Assembly: GCA_019135865.1 (NCBI GenBank)
Contig: JAGVVD010000029.1
Coordinates: 26,539 to 90,538, forward strand
Source: Elusimicrobiota bacterium
GTDB lineage: Bacteria; Elusimicrobiota; Elusimicrobia; Elusimicrobiales; UBA9959
DNA length: 64,000 nt
Direction: 5' to 3'
The position numbers and the translations under genes are program-made. Below are positions 8,379-17,056 of this stretch, piece by piece; position 1 is the first letter of the stretch, and every line of letters begins with the position of its first letter. The notes beneath the pieces were generated by a model. The model was not told the DNA's origin. It worked only from the letters and a program-made list of their open reading frames with translations, and ran no database searches.

Positions 8379-9721
8379 TTCACCCATCCCGGCCCGGCTT
8401 CTTTCAGGCTGGCGGCTATGCCGGTCAGCGCCGGCCCGCGCCAGAGAAGCCTGCGGACCGACGAAAGAGCTTGCGCCGGACACGCCAGGCCGCCGGCAGA
8501 AGAACGGCAGGAGGCTTTCAGTCCCGGCAGTTCGCGCCCGAAGTCGGAGGCGAAAGAAGAGCCGAAAGTCCGCCGGTATTCGGCGAAAGAGAGTTTTCCT
8601 CCGGGAGCCGCGAAACTCTCCAGGGCGAAATAGATCTTTTCGTCGCGCAGGTCCGTACGTACCAGGCGGTACACCGGCGGCCGGCCCGCTTTCAGCGCGT
8701 CGCGCCAGCGGTCCCAGCCGGAGAAGTTTATATACCTGGCCGAGCCGAAAGCGCGCGATACGGAAGCGGGCCCGAGTCCGAGCACCGAGTTGCGGTCGCG
8801 CAGGACGCTGGTCTGAAAATTGCGGCTGGCGCGCGTCAGGCCCGCGGAATCGTAGTCGGCCATCACATAGCCGCGTTTCTTGAGCATGGCGAACCCATCG
8901 GCCAGAAGGGCGCGCAGCGCGGCTTCGTCAGGGGCGCGTCCGCCGCGCATGGAGTGCAGCGTGTAGGGAGTGGCCGAGAAGGCGTTGAGATGTATCTGGT
9001 CCGGCCGCATGGCCAGCGCGCTCCTAACGTCCCGCATAAAATCGGCGCGGCCCTGCCCCGGCAGGCCGCAGATTATGTCGAGATTGCATTTTATGCCGGC
9101 CTTGCGCAGCGCGGCCGTTTTTTCGGCCAGCCCCGGCGCGCCGCGCCGGCCGGCCCGGCGTATGACCTCGCCGGCGAACGACTGCACCCCCAGGCAGACG
9201 CGCGACACGCCGCAGTCCCGCAGAGCGCCGAGCAGTTCCCCGTCGAGGTCGGCGGGATCGATCTCCGCGTTTATCTGCGTGCGGCGGCCGAACCCGAATT
9301 TCCGGCGCAGCAGGGAGAAAAGATCCCTGACGCGGGCGGGCGGCAGCAGCGAGGGGGTACCCCCGCCGAGATAGACGGTCTCCAACTCCCGCCGGCCGAC
9401 GGCCGCGGGCAGGAGGGAGATCTCTTTTTCCAGAAGGCGCAGGTACTCGGCGGAGACCTCCTCCCGCCGGCCTGAAGGGCAGGCGATGACCGGGAGGAAA
9501 CAGAACTCGCATTTACGGCGGCAGAAAGGGAAGTTAACGTAAAGGCCCAGGCGCGAAGAGCGGGGCAGGGCCCGCCGCCAGAGCTCCCCCAGTCCCGCGC
9601 GCGGCAGGCTGGAGTTCCCCCATGAGCCGAAAGGCGGGTACTGCTCGGAGTAGCCGGTATAATCCAGCGCCCGGGCCTTGTCGTAGACCCGCTCGAATAT
9701 TTCCTGGGGTATATCCAGCAT
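8375..9721 (-). CDS. HemN/HemW-like radical SAM protein (coproporphyrinogen oxidase superfamily)
   Basis: A 448-residue protein with the HemN-type opening YVNFPFCRRKCEFC (Cys67/71/74, CxxxCxxC), GGGTPS at 119-124 and an IHLNAFSATPYT segment. True HemN makes protoporphyrinogen without oxygen, HemW handles heme, and other relatives are methyltransferases or cyclopropanases, so the reaction is open. It is the only HemN-type member of the island and the one enzyme that by family links the locus to tetrapyrroles. The ATG used has no obvious ribosome site; a TTG 69 bases upstream would add a short Cys-containing N-terminus. Its stop overlaps the next start as ATGA. Confidence 0.83.
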   Translation of the reverse strand: MLDIPQEIFERVYDKARALDYTGYSEQYPPFGSWGNSSLPRAGLGELWRRALPRSSRLGLYVNFPFCRRKCEFCFLPVIACPSGRREEVSAEYLRLLEKEISLLPAAVGRRELETVYLGGGTPSLLPPARVRDLFSLLRRKFGFGRRTQINAEIDPADLDGELLGALRDCGVSRVCLGVQSFAGEVIRRAGRRGAPGLAEKTAALRKAGIKCNLDIICGLPGQGRADFMRDVRSALAMRPDQIHLNAFSATPYTLHSMRGGRAPDEAALRALLADGFAMLKKRGYVMADYDSAGLTRASRNFQTSVLRDRNSVLGLGPASVSRAFGSARYINFSGWDRWRDALKAGRPPVYRLVRTDLRDEKIYFALESFAAPGGKLSFAEYRRTFGSSFASDFGRELPGLKASCRSSAGGLACPAQALSSVRRLLWRGPALTGIAASLKEAGPGWVK

Positions 9722-9782
9722 CTTAAAGCGCGCGGCCCGTCGCAGAGCTCCGGGCACCGACCGCGGGCAATCCCCGCAAGGC

Positions 9783-9843
9783 GAGGACAAGTGCCGCCCT
9801 GTTCCGGCCCGCGCTGGAACTGCCGCGGGCCGTGGCGGTCCTC
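9783..9843. repeat. Long imperfect hairpin in the 135-base gap between HemN-like and M20 genes
   Basis: Nested inverted arms GAGGAC/GTCCTC, CCGCC/GGCGG and GGCCCGCG/CGCGGGCC close on a loop near 9814-9823. It follows the M20 hydrolase stop by 13 bases on the minus strand and could end that transcript, although no T-run follows. The rest of this gap shows no gene. Confidence 0.45.
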
Positions 9844-9856
9844 ACTTCTGCGGCTG

Positions 9857-11047
9857 TCAGAGCTCGCCGGGCAGCGCGGCGTAGAACACGGCCGCCTTGA
9901 CCAGGTGGTCTATCGGCATGTTCTCGTTGACCGAGTGGGCGTAGATCTCGTTGGACGGACCGAAGCCTATCGTCGGGATGCCCAGCCGGCCGGCCGAAGC
10001 CACGCCGTTGGTGGAGAACACCCAGCGGCTGATGACCGGCTTCTTCTTGAGAGCTATAGCGGCCGCGCGGGCGCCGGCCTGCACCAGCTTGTGCTTCTCC
10101 GGCAGCACCCAGGTCGGGAAATACTTCTCCTGGCCGACCTTCAGGCCGGTCCAGGCGGTCTCGGAATACTGCAGCACCTCGACGGCGGCCTTCGCCTTCT
10201 TCACGGACGGCAGCCGCTTGATCTCGGCGACCGAGCTCTTGAGCGTCTCGCCTACGGTCAGGCGGCGGTCCAGGTATATAGTGCACTCGTCGGGCACGGC
10301 GTTGAGCGACGGCGTCTTGCACTCTATCGAAGTGACGGCCACCGTGCCCTTGCCGATGAACTTGTCGTTCTTGAGGCGCTTGTTGAGCGCGGTTATCTCC
10401 TTGGTGATGTCGGCCATCTTCACCACGGCGTTGTCGCCGCGCTCGGGCGCGCTGGCGTGGCAGCTGCGGCCCTTGGTCACGACCTTCATCTCCATGCGGC
10501 CGCGGTGCCCGCGGTAGACCTTCAGGTCGGTGGGCTCGGTGATGACGACGAAATCCGGGCGGATCTTCTCTTTCTGGACGATATGCAGTATCGGGAGGCC
10601 GTCGCAGTCCTCCTCCATGACGGAGCCGACGACCATCAGCGTATAGTCGCCTTCCAGCTTCAGGTCCTTTATCATCCTGGCGGCGTAGACCATCGGGACC
10701 ATCGAGAGTTTCTGGTCGGTGGCGCCGCGGCCGTAGATATGGCCGTTCTTTACCAGGCCGGCGAACGGGTTTATCTTCCAGGCCTTGGGGTCCCCTATGC
10801 CGACGGTGTCGATATGGGCGTCCATCATGATCTTCTTCTTCCCCTTGCCGAGGAAGCCGATGATATTGCCCATCGCGTCGATCTTCACCTTGTCGAAGCC
10901 GACCTTTATCATCTCTTTCTTGATGCGCTCCACCAGCGGGCCTTCCTTGCAGGAGAAGCTGGGGATCTTGACCAGGTCCGAGGCGAACTTCACCATGTCG
11001 TTCCTGTATTTCAAAGCGGTCTTGTGCAGCAGTTCTTTCTTGTCCAT
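9857..11047 (-). CDS. M20 family metallohydrolase, YgeY-type
   Basis: A 396-residue cytoplasmic M20 peptidase/deacylase most like the YgeY family, often named selenium-metabolism-linked hydrolase because of gene neighbourhood. Metal and catalytic residues are visible: His78 and Asp80 in DAHIDT, Asp111 in GATDQK, Glu145/146 in MEEDCDG, Glu171 in TEPTD, and a late AHSVNE histidine. Length is typical. It has its own ribosome site (GGAGGA) and is flanked by an AT-rich gap upstream and a long hairpin downstream, so it may be transcribed alone. Its codon choice gives more lysine than its neighbours. Function in amino-acid or peptide catabolism is inferred from family only; no selenium genes are seen here. 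Confidence 0.82.
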   Translation of the reverse strand: MDKKELLHKTALKYRNDMVKFASDLVKIPSFSCKEGPLVERIKKEMIKVGFDKVKIDAMGNIIGFLGKGKKKIMMDAHIDTVGIGDPKAWKINPFAGLVKNGHIYGRGATDQKLSMVPMVYAARMIKDLKLEGDYTLMVVGSVMEEDCDGLPILHIVQKEKIRPDFVVITEPTDLKVYRGHRGRMEMKVVTKGRSCHASAPERGDNAVVKMADITKEITALNKRLKNDKFIGKGTVAVTSIECKTPSLNAVPDECTIYLDRRLTVGETLKSSVAEIKRLPSVKKAKAAVEVLQYSETAWTGLKVGQEKYFPTWVLPEKHKLVQAGARAAAIALKKKPVISRWVFSTNGVASAGRLGIPTIGFGPSNEIYAHSVNENMPIDHLVKAAVFYAALPGEL

Positions 11048-11057
11048 TTTTCCTCCG

Positions 11058-11095
11058 TAGATGTGCTGAATATATTCTATATAATTGGGCCCGTC
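11058..11095 (-). promoter_or_regulatory. AT-rich promoter-like gap upstream of the M20 hydrolase
   Basis: On the minus strand the segment reads AATTATATAGAATATATTC, standing out in GC-rich DNA, about 20 bases before the GGAGGA ribosome site. Several overlapping -10-like hexamers are possible, and I cannot assign a -35 box. Confidence 0.35.
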
Positions 11096-12391
11096 TTAGA
11101 GCATCCGCAGGTAGCGTTCCAGCGCCCGCGCGAAGATCTCGGTGTCGGCCGGCGTATTGTAGGTGAAATACGACAGCCGCAGGGTTTCCTTCACGCCCGA
11201 GGCCAGGCAGGCCAGGTCGGCGCAGTGGCGGCCCGAGCGCACGGCTATCGAAAGCCCTTTGACGCTTGAATCCAGAAAGAGAGCGAAGTCCTGAGCCGAG
11301 AAGCCGCGCTTCTCCGGGACTATCGAGATGAGCGAGCCCTCCGCCAGGGCGGCCCGGTCGCCGAGAACGCGGACGCCTTTTATGGCCGACAGCCGGTCAT
11401 GCGCGTCCATCACCAGCCCGGAGACATGGGCGCGTATATTGCCGAAACCGGCCCGCTCCAGCCTCCGTATCGCCGCGGCCAGGCCGGCCGCGCCGGCGTA
11501 ATTCTGAACGCCGGCCTCGAACCCCCTGTTGCCGCCGATATATCTGGCCTTATAGCCGCCCCGGAGCTCCACCCCCTCGACGGTGCCGCCGCCGACGCGC
11601 CAGGGGCGCAGCTTGGCCATCAGCTCCCGGCGGACATAAAGCGCGCCGGTGCAGTAGGGCGCGCCCAGCTTGTGGCCGGAGAAGGCGCAGGCGTCGGCCC
11701 CCTCGGCCGCGGCGCCCGAGCCGTGCGTGGGCGCGAACTGCGCGTCGTCGGAGAAAAGATAAGCGCCGGCCGCGCGCGTCAGGGCGGCCGCGCGGCGGAG
11801 CTCCTGCCTGCCGCCGAAGATATTCGAGGCGTGGTTGAGGCAGACCAGCGCGGTGCGGCGGCCCAGCAGCCGCGGCAGGGCGTCCAGGTCCGGGACCAGT
11901 CCCTTGAGCGGCAGCACCCTCAGCTTCACCCGCCCGGCGGCGGCCAGCCGCTCGAAAGGAAGGAAAACGGCGTTATGCTCCAGCGGCGACAGGACCACCT
12001 CGTCGCGTTCTTTCGTGAAAGGGAAAGAGTTGGCCAGCAGGTTGGCCGCGTCGGTGACGCCGCCGGTGAAGATGACCTCGTCGGGCGAAGCGGCGCCCAT
12101 GAAGTCCGCGACGGTACGCCGCGCGGACTCGAACTCCTCCTCCATGCCGGCCGACAGCGAATAGAACGACCGGCGCCCGCCGCAGCCGCCCAGGCGCAGC
12201 AGGTTCTCCCGCTGCGCGTCGGCCGCGCCGCGCATCTTGAGGACGGTGCAGGCGCTGTCGAGATACACCAGCCTGCGCCCGGCGGAAGAGGGCGGCATTG
12301 TCCGCTGTCGGTGCGGCGAGCTCTGCGAGCCGCCGAAGCGGGCCTTCAGGACGGGGAATTCCCTGTTGAGCGCGGCGAGGGACTTGTTCAT
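11096..12391 (-). CDS. SufS-like cysteine desulfurase (class V aminotransferase)
   Basis: A 431-residue PLP enzyme of the NifS/SufS family. The PLP lysine is Lys241 in SGHKLGAP. His139 (EHN) and Asp215 (SDDAQ) are in the cofactor positions, and Cys390 in SGRHC sits where SufS has its persulfide-forming cysteine. It would release sulfur from cysteine for Fe-S clusters or thiolation. The first 37 residues carry a Ser/Arg/Pro-rich stretch not usual in SufS. Start and previous stop overlap as ATGA, which ties it to a radical SAM gene rather than to a suf operon; no SufB/C/D/U is nearby. Dedicated sulfur supply to the many Fe-S enzymes of this island is a reasonable inference. Confidence 0.85.
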   Translation of the reverse strand: MNKSLAALNREFPVLKARFGGSQSSPHRQRTMPPSSAGRRLVYLDSACTVLKMRGAADAQRENLLRLGGCGGRRSFYSLSAGMEEEFESARRTVADFMGAASPDEVIFTGGVTDAANLLANSFPFTKERDEVVLSPLEHNAVFLPFERLAAAGRVKLRVLPLKGLVPDLDALPRLLGRRTALVCLNHASNIFGGRQELRRAAALTRAAGAYLFSDDAQFAPTHGSGAAAEGADACAFSGHKLGAPYCTGALYVRRELMAKLRPWRVGGGTVEGVELRGGYKARYIGGNRGFEAGVQNYAGAAGLAAAIRRLERAGFGNIRAHVSGLVMDAHDRLSAIKGVRVLGDRAALAEGSLISIVPEKRGFSAQDFALFLDSSVKGLSIAVRSGRHCADLACLASGVKETLRLSYFTYNTPADTEIFARALERYLRML

Positions 12392-13227
12392 AGCGTCTTG
12401 TGGACCTTTATATAGTCCTTGCGGGGGCCGGGGCAGATCTTTTTCATGCGGCAGCCGCGGCAGGCGGCGACATAGGCCTTCTCGGCGAGCTGCGGGCCCC
12501 TCTCCTTAGATGATAGTTTTTTGGCGTCCACGCTTGAAAGCGCGAATTCGCCCAGGAAACACGGCGGTATATGGTCCGTCTCGCAGGCCAGGCCCCGCTC
12601 CCGGCAAAGCCCCAGCGCTTTTACGAGGTAAGGCGAGACGGCGGCGTAGCGCGGCACATAAAGACCGGATCCCGACCTGCCGTAGGCCTTGATGAAACTG
12701 AACTGTATCCAGGAGACGCCCTTGAGTTCCGCGGCAGCGAACTCCACGAAAGAAGGCAGGCGGCGGTAATTGAGCGAGCTTACGACATGGGTCAGCCTCA
12801 CCGCCGCGCCGGCCTTTATCAGCCGGCGCACGCCGCGGACGCGGGCGGCGAAGGCCCCGCGCGTCCGCGTTATTTTAAGGTCCCCGGCCGCCGTGCCCGA
12901 CGGGAAATTGACGTTGAAATAGCCTCCCGACAGCTTCACCGCGCGGACCAGCCGGCTGAAATAAGCCTCCGGCAGCCGCGCCAGCGGCACGCCGTTGGTC
13001 TGCACCTCCACCCTGCGCCGCCGGCCCGCGCAGTAGAGCAGGAATTTCAGCAGCTCTTCCCGGTCGGCCAGCAGCGGCTCGCCGCCCGAGACCTGCACCA
13101 GGCCCGGCTCTTTGAGCGCCGCCGCCCACGCCGCCAGACCGGCGCGTTCGGTCCCGACCGTCTCGGCCGGGTAGGAGCAGAACACGCAGCGCTGGTCGCA
13201 GGCGGAAAGCAGGTGTATGAGCGGCAT
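12388..13227 (-). CDS. Short radical SAM protein, HxsC-like array member
   Basis: A 279-residue enzyme that starts almost directly at its core: CDQRCVFC at Cys10/14/17, GGEP at 48-51. The array markers are SSLNYRRLP, IPPC (Cys223) and CRGCRMKKICPG (Cys256/259/265). The HDxLxGxxGAF motif is worn down to RTRGAF, as in the sister gene at 17.5 kb and unlike the longer paralogs, so the two look like one sub-branch. It is coupled to the cysteine desulfurase by ATGA. The short C-terminus ends nine residues after the DYIK segment. Confidence 0.86.
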   Translation of the reverse strand: MPLIHLLSACDQRCVFCSYPAETVGTERAGLAAWAAALKEPGLVQVSGGEPLLADREELLKFLLYCAGRRRRVEVQTNGVPLARLPEAYFSRLVRAVKLSGGYFNVNFPSGTAAGDLKITRTRGAFAARVRGVRRLIKAGAAVRLTHVVSSLNYRRLPSFVEFAAAELKGVSWIQFSFIKAYGRSGSGLYVPRYAAVSPYLVKALGLCRERGLACETDHIPPCFLGEFALSSVDAKKLSSKERGPQLAEKAYVAACRGCRMKKICPGPRKDYIKVHKTL

Positions 13228-13242
13228 TTCAGGAGAATCTTA

Positions 13243-14793
13243 TCATTTTGAAACCGGAGCGCCTTGCGGAGCCGCGTAGTTCCTCGCGAGATGCAGCGAG
13301 AGGCCGTGGGGCCCTTTGATGGACTCCGGACCGGAAAAGGGTCCCGCGAGGAGCGCGGCGCAGAGCTCCGCCCCTCCCTCGTCGCACCAGCGGTCCCGCA
13401 CCAGGACTATGTCCCTGCCGGCCAGCAGGCGGCCCGGCCCGCCCCTGGAGAAGAGGAATTCCGGATGAACGGCGGACCCGCGGGAAGAAGGAGAGGCCAT
13501 CGAAGGGTTCGCGGCCGCGAATACCGCCCCCCCGGGGACATCCCGCAGGCCGGACAGGAACCGCCATTGGGAAACGAAGGCCGGGTCCACTATTTCCCGT
13601 CCCACGAAACCGGCGCCCGACAGCAGCCAGACGGAGAGCGCGGCCGCCGCGGCGGCTTTGCCTCCCATCCCCCGGCGCGCCGCGGCCTTGTCGTACAGCC
13701 AGGCCGCGGCCAGACCGGCCGGAGGCACCGCGAAGGCCAGTAAAGGGACATTGAACCGTTTGAGGTCCAGCGCCCAAAGATCGAGTTTCTGCGCGAAGGA
13801 ATAGACCAGCAGGAAAGCGGCGGCGGGCAGCAGGAACGCCGACGGGGCCTTATTTTCCCGGAAAGACAGAAAGATACCCGAAAGCGCCGCCAGTCCGAAA
13901 GCGGGCGGCAGCCCGGGCCCGTTCAGCCAGTACCGGAGGTTCCTGAAGCACAGTCCGAGCCCGTCCAGTTGTTCCCTGGAAGGGAGCCAGTTCTCCGCGT
14001 TGTATTCCCGTATGGCGGGCAGGTACAGCGCCGGGAGAACGAGATACGGCAGGAACAACAGGACGCAGGCGGGCGACGGCCGCCGGGAACGGAGGAAAGG
14101 GAGCGCGGCGAGGAAACAGAAGAGCAGGAAGTTCTCCGGCCGGACGAAGGCGGAAAAAGCCGTGGCGGAGACCGCCAGGAAGAAGGCGCGACGCCCCCCT
14201 CTCCCGGCGTATACGAGCCAGGAGCAGAGCGCCAGCAGTATGAAGGTGAGCGAAGCGCCTTCCAGCGAGGCGTTGCCGGAGAACTTGAGATGCAGCGGCA
14301 GGAAGGCGATCAGCGAAGCGGAGGCGAGTCCGGGACGCGGGCCGCGGAACAGCACGGCGGAAAAAAAGAAGAAGAGCGGTATGGCCAGGGAAGAAACGAA
14401 AGCGTTGAACATGAAGGCCTGGGCCCACCCCGCGCCGGCGACCTTGAAGACCCACGCCAGCAGCGCGTGGTGACCAGGGGGCCATTGCGGCAGCCACCCG
14501 GAATAGCAGAACCCGTCCAGCCTGAAATCACATCGCACGAAAGAGAGCCCTTCCGCGAGCCTGCCGGCCAGGGCGAGATGCTCGTACTCGTCGTAGAAGA
14601 CGTACGGGCGGTGGGGAACGGCCCAGAGCCTCAGCGCGAGGCCCGCCAGCCACAGCAGCGCGGTCAGGCGGAGGGCGGGACCCCAGTCCCGCTCCAGGCA
14701 GGCCGCCGCCTGCTTCCGGGCCAGGAAAAGACCCGCCAGCAGGGAGAACTGCAGGAACAGGGCCGCTATGTAAGAATGAGAGACAAGGTCCAT
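13243..14793 (-). CDS. GT-C-type multi-spanning membrane protein (PMT/ArnT-like)
   Basis: A 516-residue membrane protein with about ten predicted spans and the hallmark acidic motif of GT-C glycosyltransferases just after an early span: FYDEYEH (Asp68, Glu69, Glu71). Enzymes of this fold move sugars from polyprenyl phosphate to proteins, lipid A or polysaccharide on the outer face of the inner membrane. The last 100 residues are soluble. It sits between two radical SAM genes with 15- and 26-base gaps, so it belongs to the same unit; peptide glycosylation is possible but unproven. Another member of this fold is encoded further along the same strand in a sugar-activation set. Confidence 0.72.
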   Translation of the reverse strand: MDLVSHSYIAALFLQFSLLAGLFLARKQAAACLERDWGPALRLTALLWLAGLALRLWAVPHRPYVFYDEYEHLALAGRLAEGLSFVRCDFRLDGFCYSGWLPQWPPGHHALLAWVFKVAGAGWAQAFMFNAFVSSLAIPLFFFFSAVLFRGPRPGLASASLIAFLPLHLKFSGNASLEGASLTFILLALCSWLVYAGRGGRRAFFLAVSATAFSAFVRPENFLLFCFLAALPFLRSRRPSPACVLLFLPYLVLPALYLPAIREYNAENWLPSREQLDGLGLCFRNLRYWLNGPGLPPAFGLAALSGIFLSFRENKAPSAFLLPAAAFLLVYSFAQKLDLWALDLKRFNVPLLAFAVPPAGLAAAWLYDKAAARRGMGGKAAAAAALSVWLLSGAGFVGREIVDPAFVSQWRFLSGLRDVPGGAVFAAANPSMASPSSRGSAVHPEFLFSRGGPGRLLAGRDIVLVRDRWCDEGGAELCAALLAGPFSGPESIKGPHGLSLHLARNYAAPQGAPVSK

Positions 14794-14819
14794 TTCAAGA
14801 GATAGACCGGCGGCCCGGT

Positions 14820-16019
14820 TCAGGCCCGCGGACCGGGCGGGGTCCCGGTCCTAAGCCGCCAGAAAAAGGTCCCGCGCTCCAGTTTCTTCTCCACCAGGCC
14901 TTTTTTTTCCAGGGACAGTCCGGCGCCCAGCACGGCGTTGCCGTCGGAACAGTCGCGGCACAGCGCCAGGCGCCGGGAGGCCTCCAGCACGGCGGGGGTG
15001 GCCGTCCAGCCGCGGCCCTCGAGCAGGGCGGACATGCATCTCTCGTTGTCGGAGAAGAAAAGGGCTTCAGGCGCTTCCTCGCGCTTCCGCCGGACCGGCG
15101 GGGAACGGAAAGGGCGGAAACCGCGCCAGCCGTAAAGCTCCGCGTAATTGCGGTCGACCCCCCGGCAGCGCCCCTCCAGCGCGCAGCGCCGGCAGGGAAG
15201 TCCCCGGACCTTGGCCTCTTCGGCGCTTTCGTCGAGATCGGTGACGCCGCCCGACGGGTCGGTGACCAGCGTGTTGAACTTGTCCAGGCCTATGGCCAGC
15301 GACTCCCGCCCCTTGAGGAAGCAGGGCGGCACGTTCAGGAAGAGGATCTCCCCGCCGAGGCCGCATTTCTCCATGAAGGCCGCCGCCTTCCTGAAATAGG
15401 GGGCGCACTCCGGCAGACTCACGCCCAGCCTCGCGTGATTGGCCCGCATACTGCCGATATAGACGGGATAGATGACGACGAAACTGCTTATCCCCCTTTC
15501 CAGCCAGTAGCCGATGATGGAATCCAGCCGCCGGTAGTTGAGCCGGTTGACCACTATATTGTTGGCGACGCGCACTTTAAGGCGGCGCAGGTTCTCCACC
15601 CCGGCCGAGGCCCTGGCGAACGCGCCCTTCACCCCGACCAGCAGGTCGTGCTCGGCCGGGCGGTCGCTGGCGAAGGAGAACTTGGACAGCGTCAGGCCGG
15701 CGCGCGCCAGGCGGCTGCAGAAGACCGGGTCGGAGAGGCGGATACCGTTGGTCTGGACCCTGATGAAGCCGAAGCCGGCCCGCTTCGCCGCCGAGACCAC
15801 GCGGATTATGTCCGGACGGATGAGGGGCTCCCCGCCGGTCAGCCCCAGCCGGCGGTAGCCGGCCTTGCGCGCCGCCCTGAGATCGGCGAGCAGCCTCGAA
15901 AACGGGGCGTTGAGCGACTTATCGAAGCTGCCCTGCGAGCAGAAAAGGCAGCGCGCGCTGCAGTTGTAGTTCAGTATCAGCTCGTAGCACTTGCCGGAGC
16001 CGTCCTTCTCCACGCTCAT
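14820..16019 (-). CDS. Radical SAM protein with extra C-terminal domain
   Basis: A 399-residue array member: CSARCLFC at Cys20/24/27, GGEP at 62-65, HDLLVGVKGAF, NRLNYRRL, VPPC (Cys233) and CRRCALEGRCRG (Cys276/279/285). Unlike its paralogs it continues about 85 residues after the usual end (from residue 315). That tail contains CRDC and a helix-rich segment, ending EKKLERGTFFWRL, that resembles a small winged-helix or peptide-binding domain, though I cannot name it. The tail may recruit a substrate in the way RiPP recognition elements do. Its stop is joined to the next gene by an ATGA-type overlap. Confidence 0.85.
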   Translation of the reverse strand: MSVEKDGSGKCYELILNYNCSARCLFCSQGSFDKSLNAPFSRLLADLRAARKAGYRRLGLTGGEPLIRPDIIRVVSAAKRAGFGFIRVQTNGIRLSDPVFCSRLARAGLTLSKFSFASDRPAEHDLLVGVKGAFARASAGVENLRRLKVRVANNIVVNRLNYRRLDSIIGYWLERGISSFVVIYPVYIGSMRANHARLGVSLPECAPYFRKAAAFMEKCGLGGEILFLNVPPCFLKGRESLAIGLDKFNTLVTDPSGGVTDLDESAEEAKVRGLPCRRCALEGRCRGVDRNYAELYGWRGFRPFRSPPVRRKREEAPEALFFSDNERCMSALLEGRGWTATPAVLEASRRLALCRDCSDGNAVLGAGLSLEKKGLVEKKLERGTFFWRLRTGTPPGPRA

Positions 16020-17056
16020 AGCGGAGCCTCCAGTCCGTGCTTCAGGCGGAAGGCCGGCAGGCGGGAAAGGTCCCTCACGAGACGGAGCAGCGCGGCGCCG
16101 TAAACGCGGGAGAACCCCGCCCGCAGGTCCATGGCCGCGCGCGTTTCCGAAGGGGAAAGGCCCCGGGCGTGGCGCAGCAGCGAATAATACCCGGCGGGGC
16201 AGAGCGGCTCGGCCGGGTCGGCGCCCGCGGCCGAGGCCTCGGCGAAGAAACGGCGCCGGCCGGCGGGGCCGGAATAGCCGCGGCGTACGGAGGCCGGGGC
16301 CGCGAGCAGCTTGTCGCAGGGGAGCATTTCCACCGAAGGCGAAAGCGTGAGCGAAGCGCAGCCGGAAACGTCCGCGCCCCGGTCCAGGTCCAGCAGCTCG
16401 TAGATATTGGCCAGCTCGTAGGCGGGGCGCCCGGAGCGCAGCATGGCCGCGTAGTCCCGCCCGATCCTGCGCAGTTCCGCCGAAAGTACGCGCGCTTCGG
16501 CCGGGCCCCAGGCGGCCTTTATATCAGGAGCCCAGGCTATCGCCCTGAACCCGGCCGAGTAAAGGGCCCTCACGTTGGCGGCCAGCCGGCCCGCGCCCGC
16601 CGGCGTTACGACGGCCGAGGCGGTCAGCCTCGCCCGGAGCGGACGCGGAAGGCCGCGCAGCGCGGCCGCGTAAGCCGAACCTCCCGCGCGCAGTTTGCGG
16701 GACTTGTCGTTGTCGGCCCGGCCGCCGTCGAGGCTCACCACGACCCGCGCGCCGGACCGCAGCAGCGTCTCCGCCCGGTCCCGGTCCAGCAGCGCGCCGT
16801 TGGTGAAAACCGTCGTATGGAGCGGCGGACGCAGCCGTCCCAGGCGCGCGACCGCCGCCTTCAGCAGGCCCCACCGCAGCAGCGGTTCTCCCCCCAGAAA
16901 GGTCACCCGGCGGCCGCCGGCCCGCGCGAAAGAATCGAGCGCGCGGAACAGGCCCGCGCGGCCCAGGGCGTCCCGGCAGGCGGGAACGAAACAATAGGCG
17001 CAGGCCATATCGCAGGAGCCGGTCAGGTATACCGAAAGATGGTCCGGCCTCCTCAT
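16016..17056 (-). CDS. Divergent radical SAM protein
   Basis: A 346-residue enzyme with CDMACAYC (Cys15/19/22) and GGEP (55-58) but without the NYRRLP, GVKGAF or CxxCx5CxG features of the array. Later cysteines (SGC, LPC, PLC) are scattered and could still bind a cluster. SLDGG resembles the SLDG step of SPASM-type peptide maturases, so it is closer to HxsB-like enzymes in style. The true ATG is given by the overlap with the upstream stop; the reading frame is open about 365 bases further upstream but only as antisense of nothing real. Substrate unknown. Confidence 0.8.
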   Translation of the reverse strand: MRRPDHLSVYLTGSCDMACAYCFVPACRDALGRAGLFRALDSFARAGGRRVTFLGGEPLLRWGLLKAAVARLGRLRPPLHTTVFTNGALLDRDRAETLLRSGARVVVSLDGGRADNDKSRKLRAGGSAYAAALRGLPRPLRARLTASAVVTPAGAGRLAANVRALYSAGFRAIAWAPDIKAAWGPAEARVLSAELRRIGRDYAAMLRSGRPAYELANIYELLDLDRGADVSGCASLTLSPSVEMLPCDKLLAAPASVRRGYSGPAGRRRFFAEASAAGADPAEPLCPAGYYSLLRHARGLSPSETRAAMDLRAGFSRVYGAALLRLVRDLSRLPAFRLKHGLEAPL

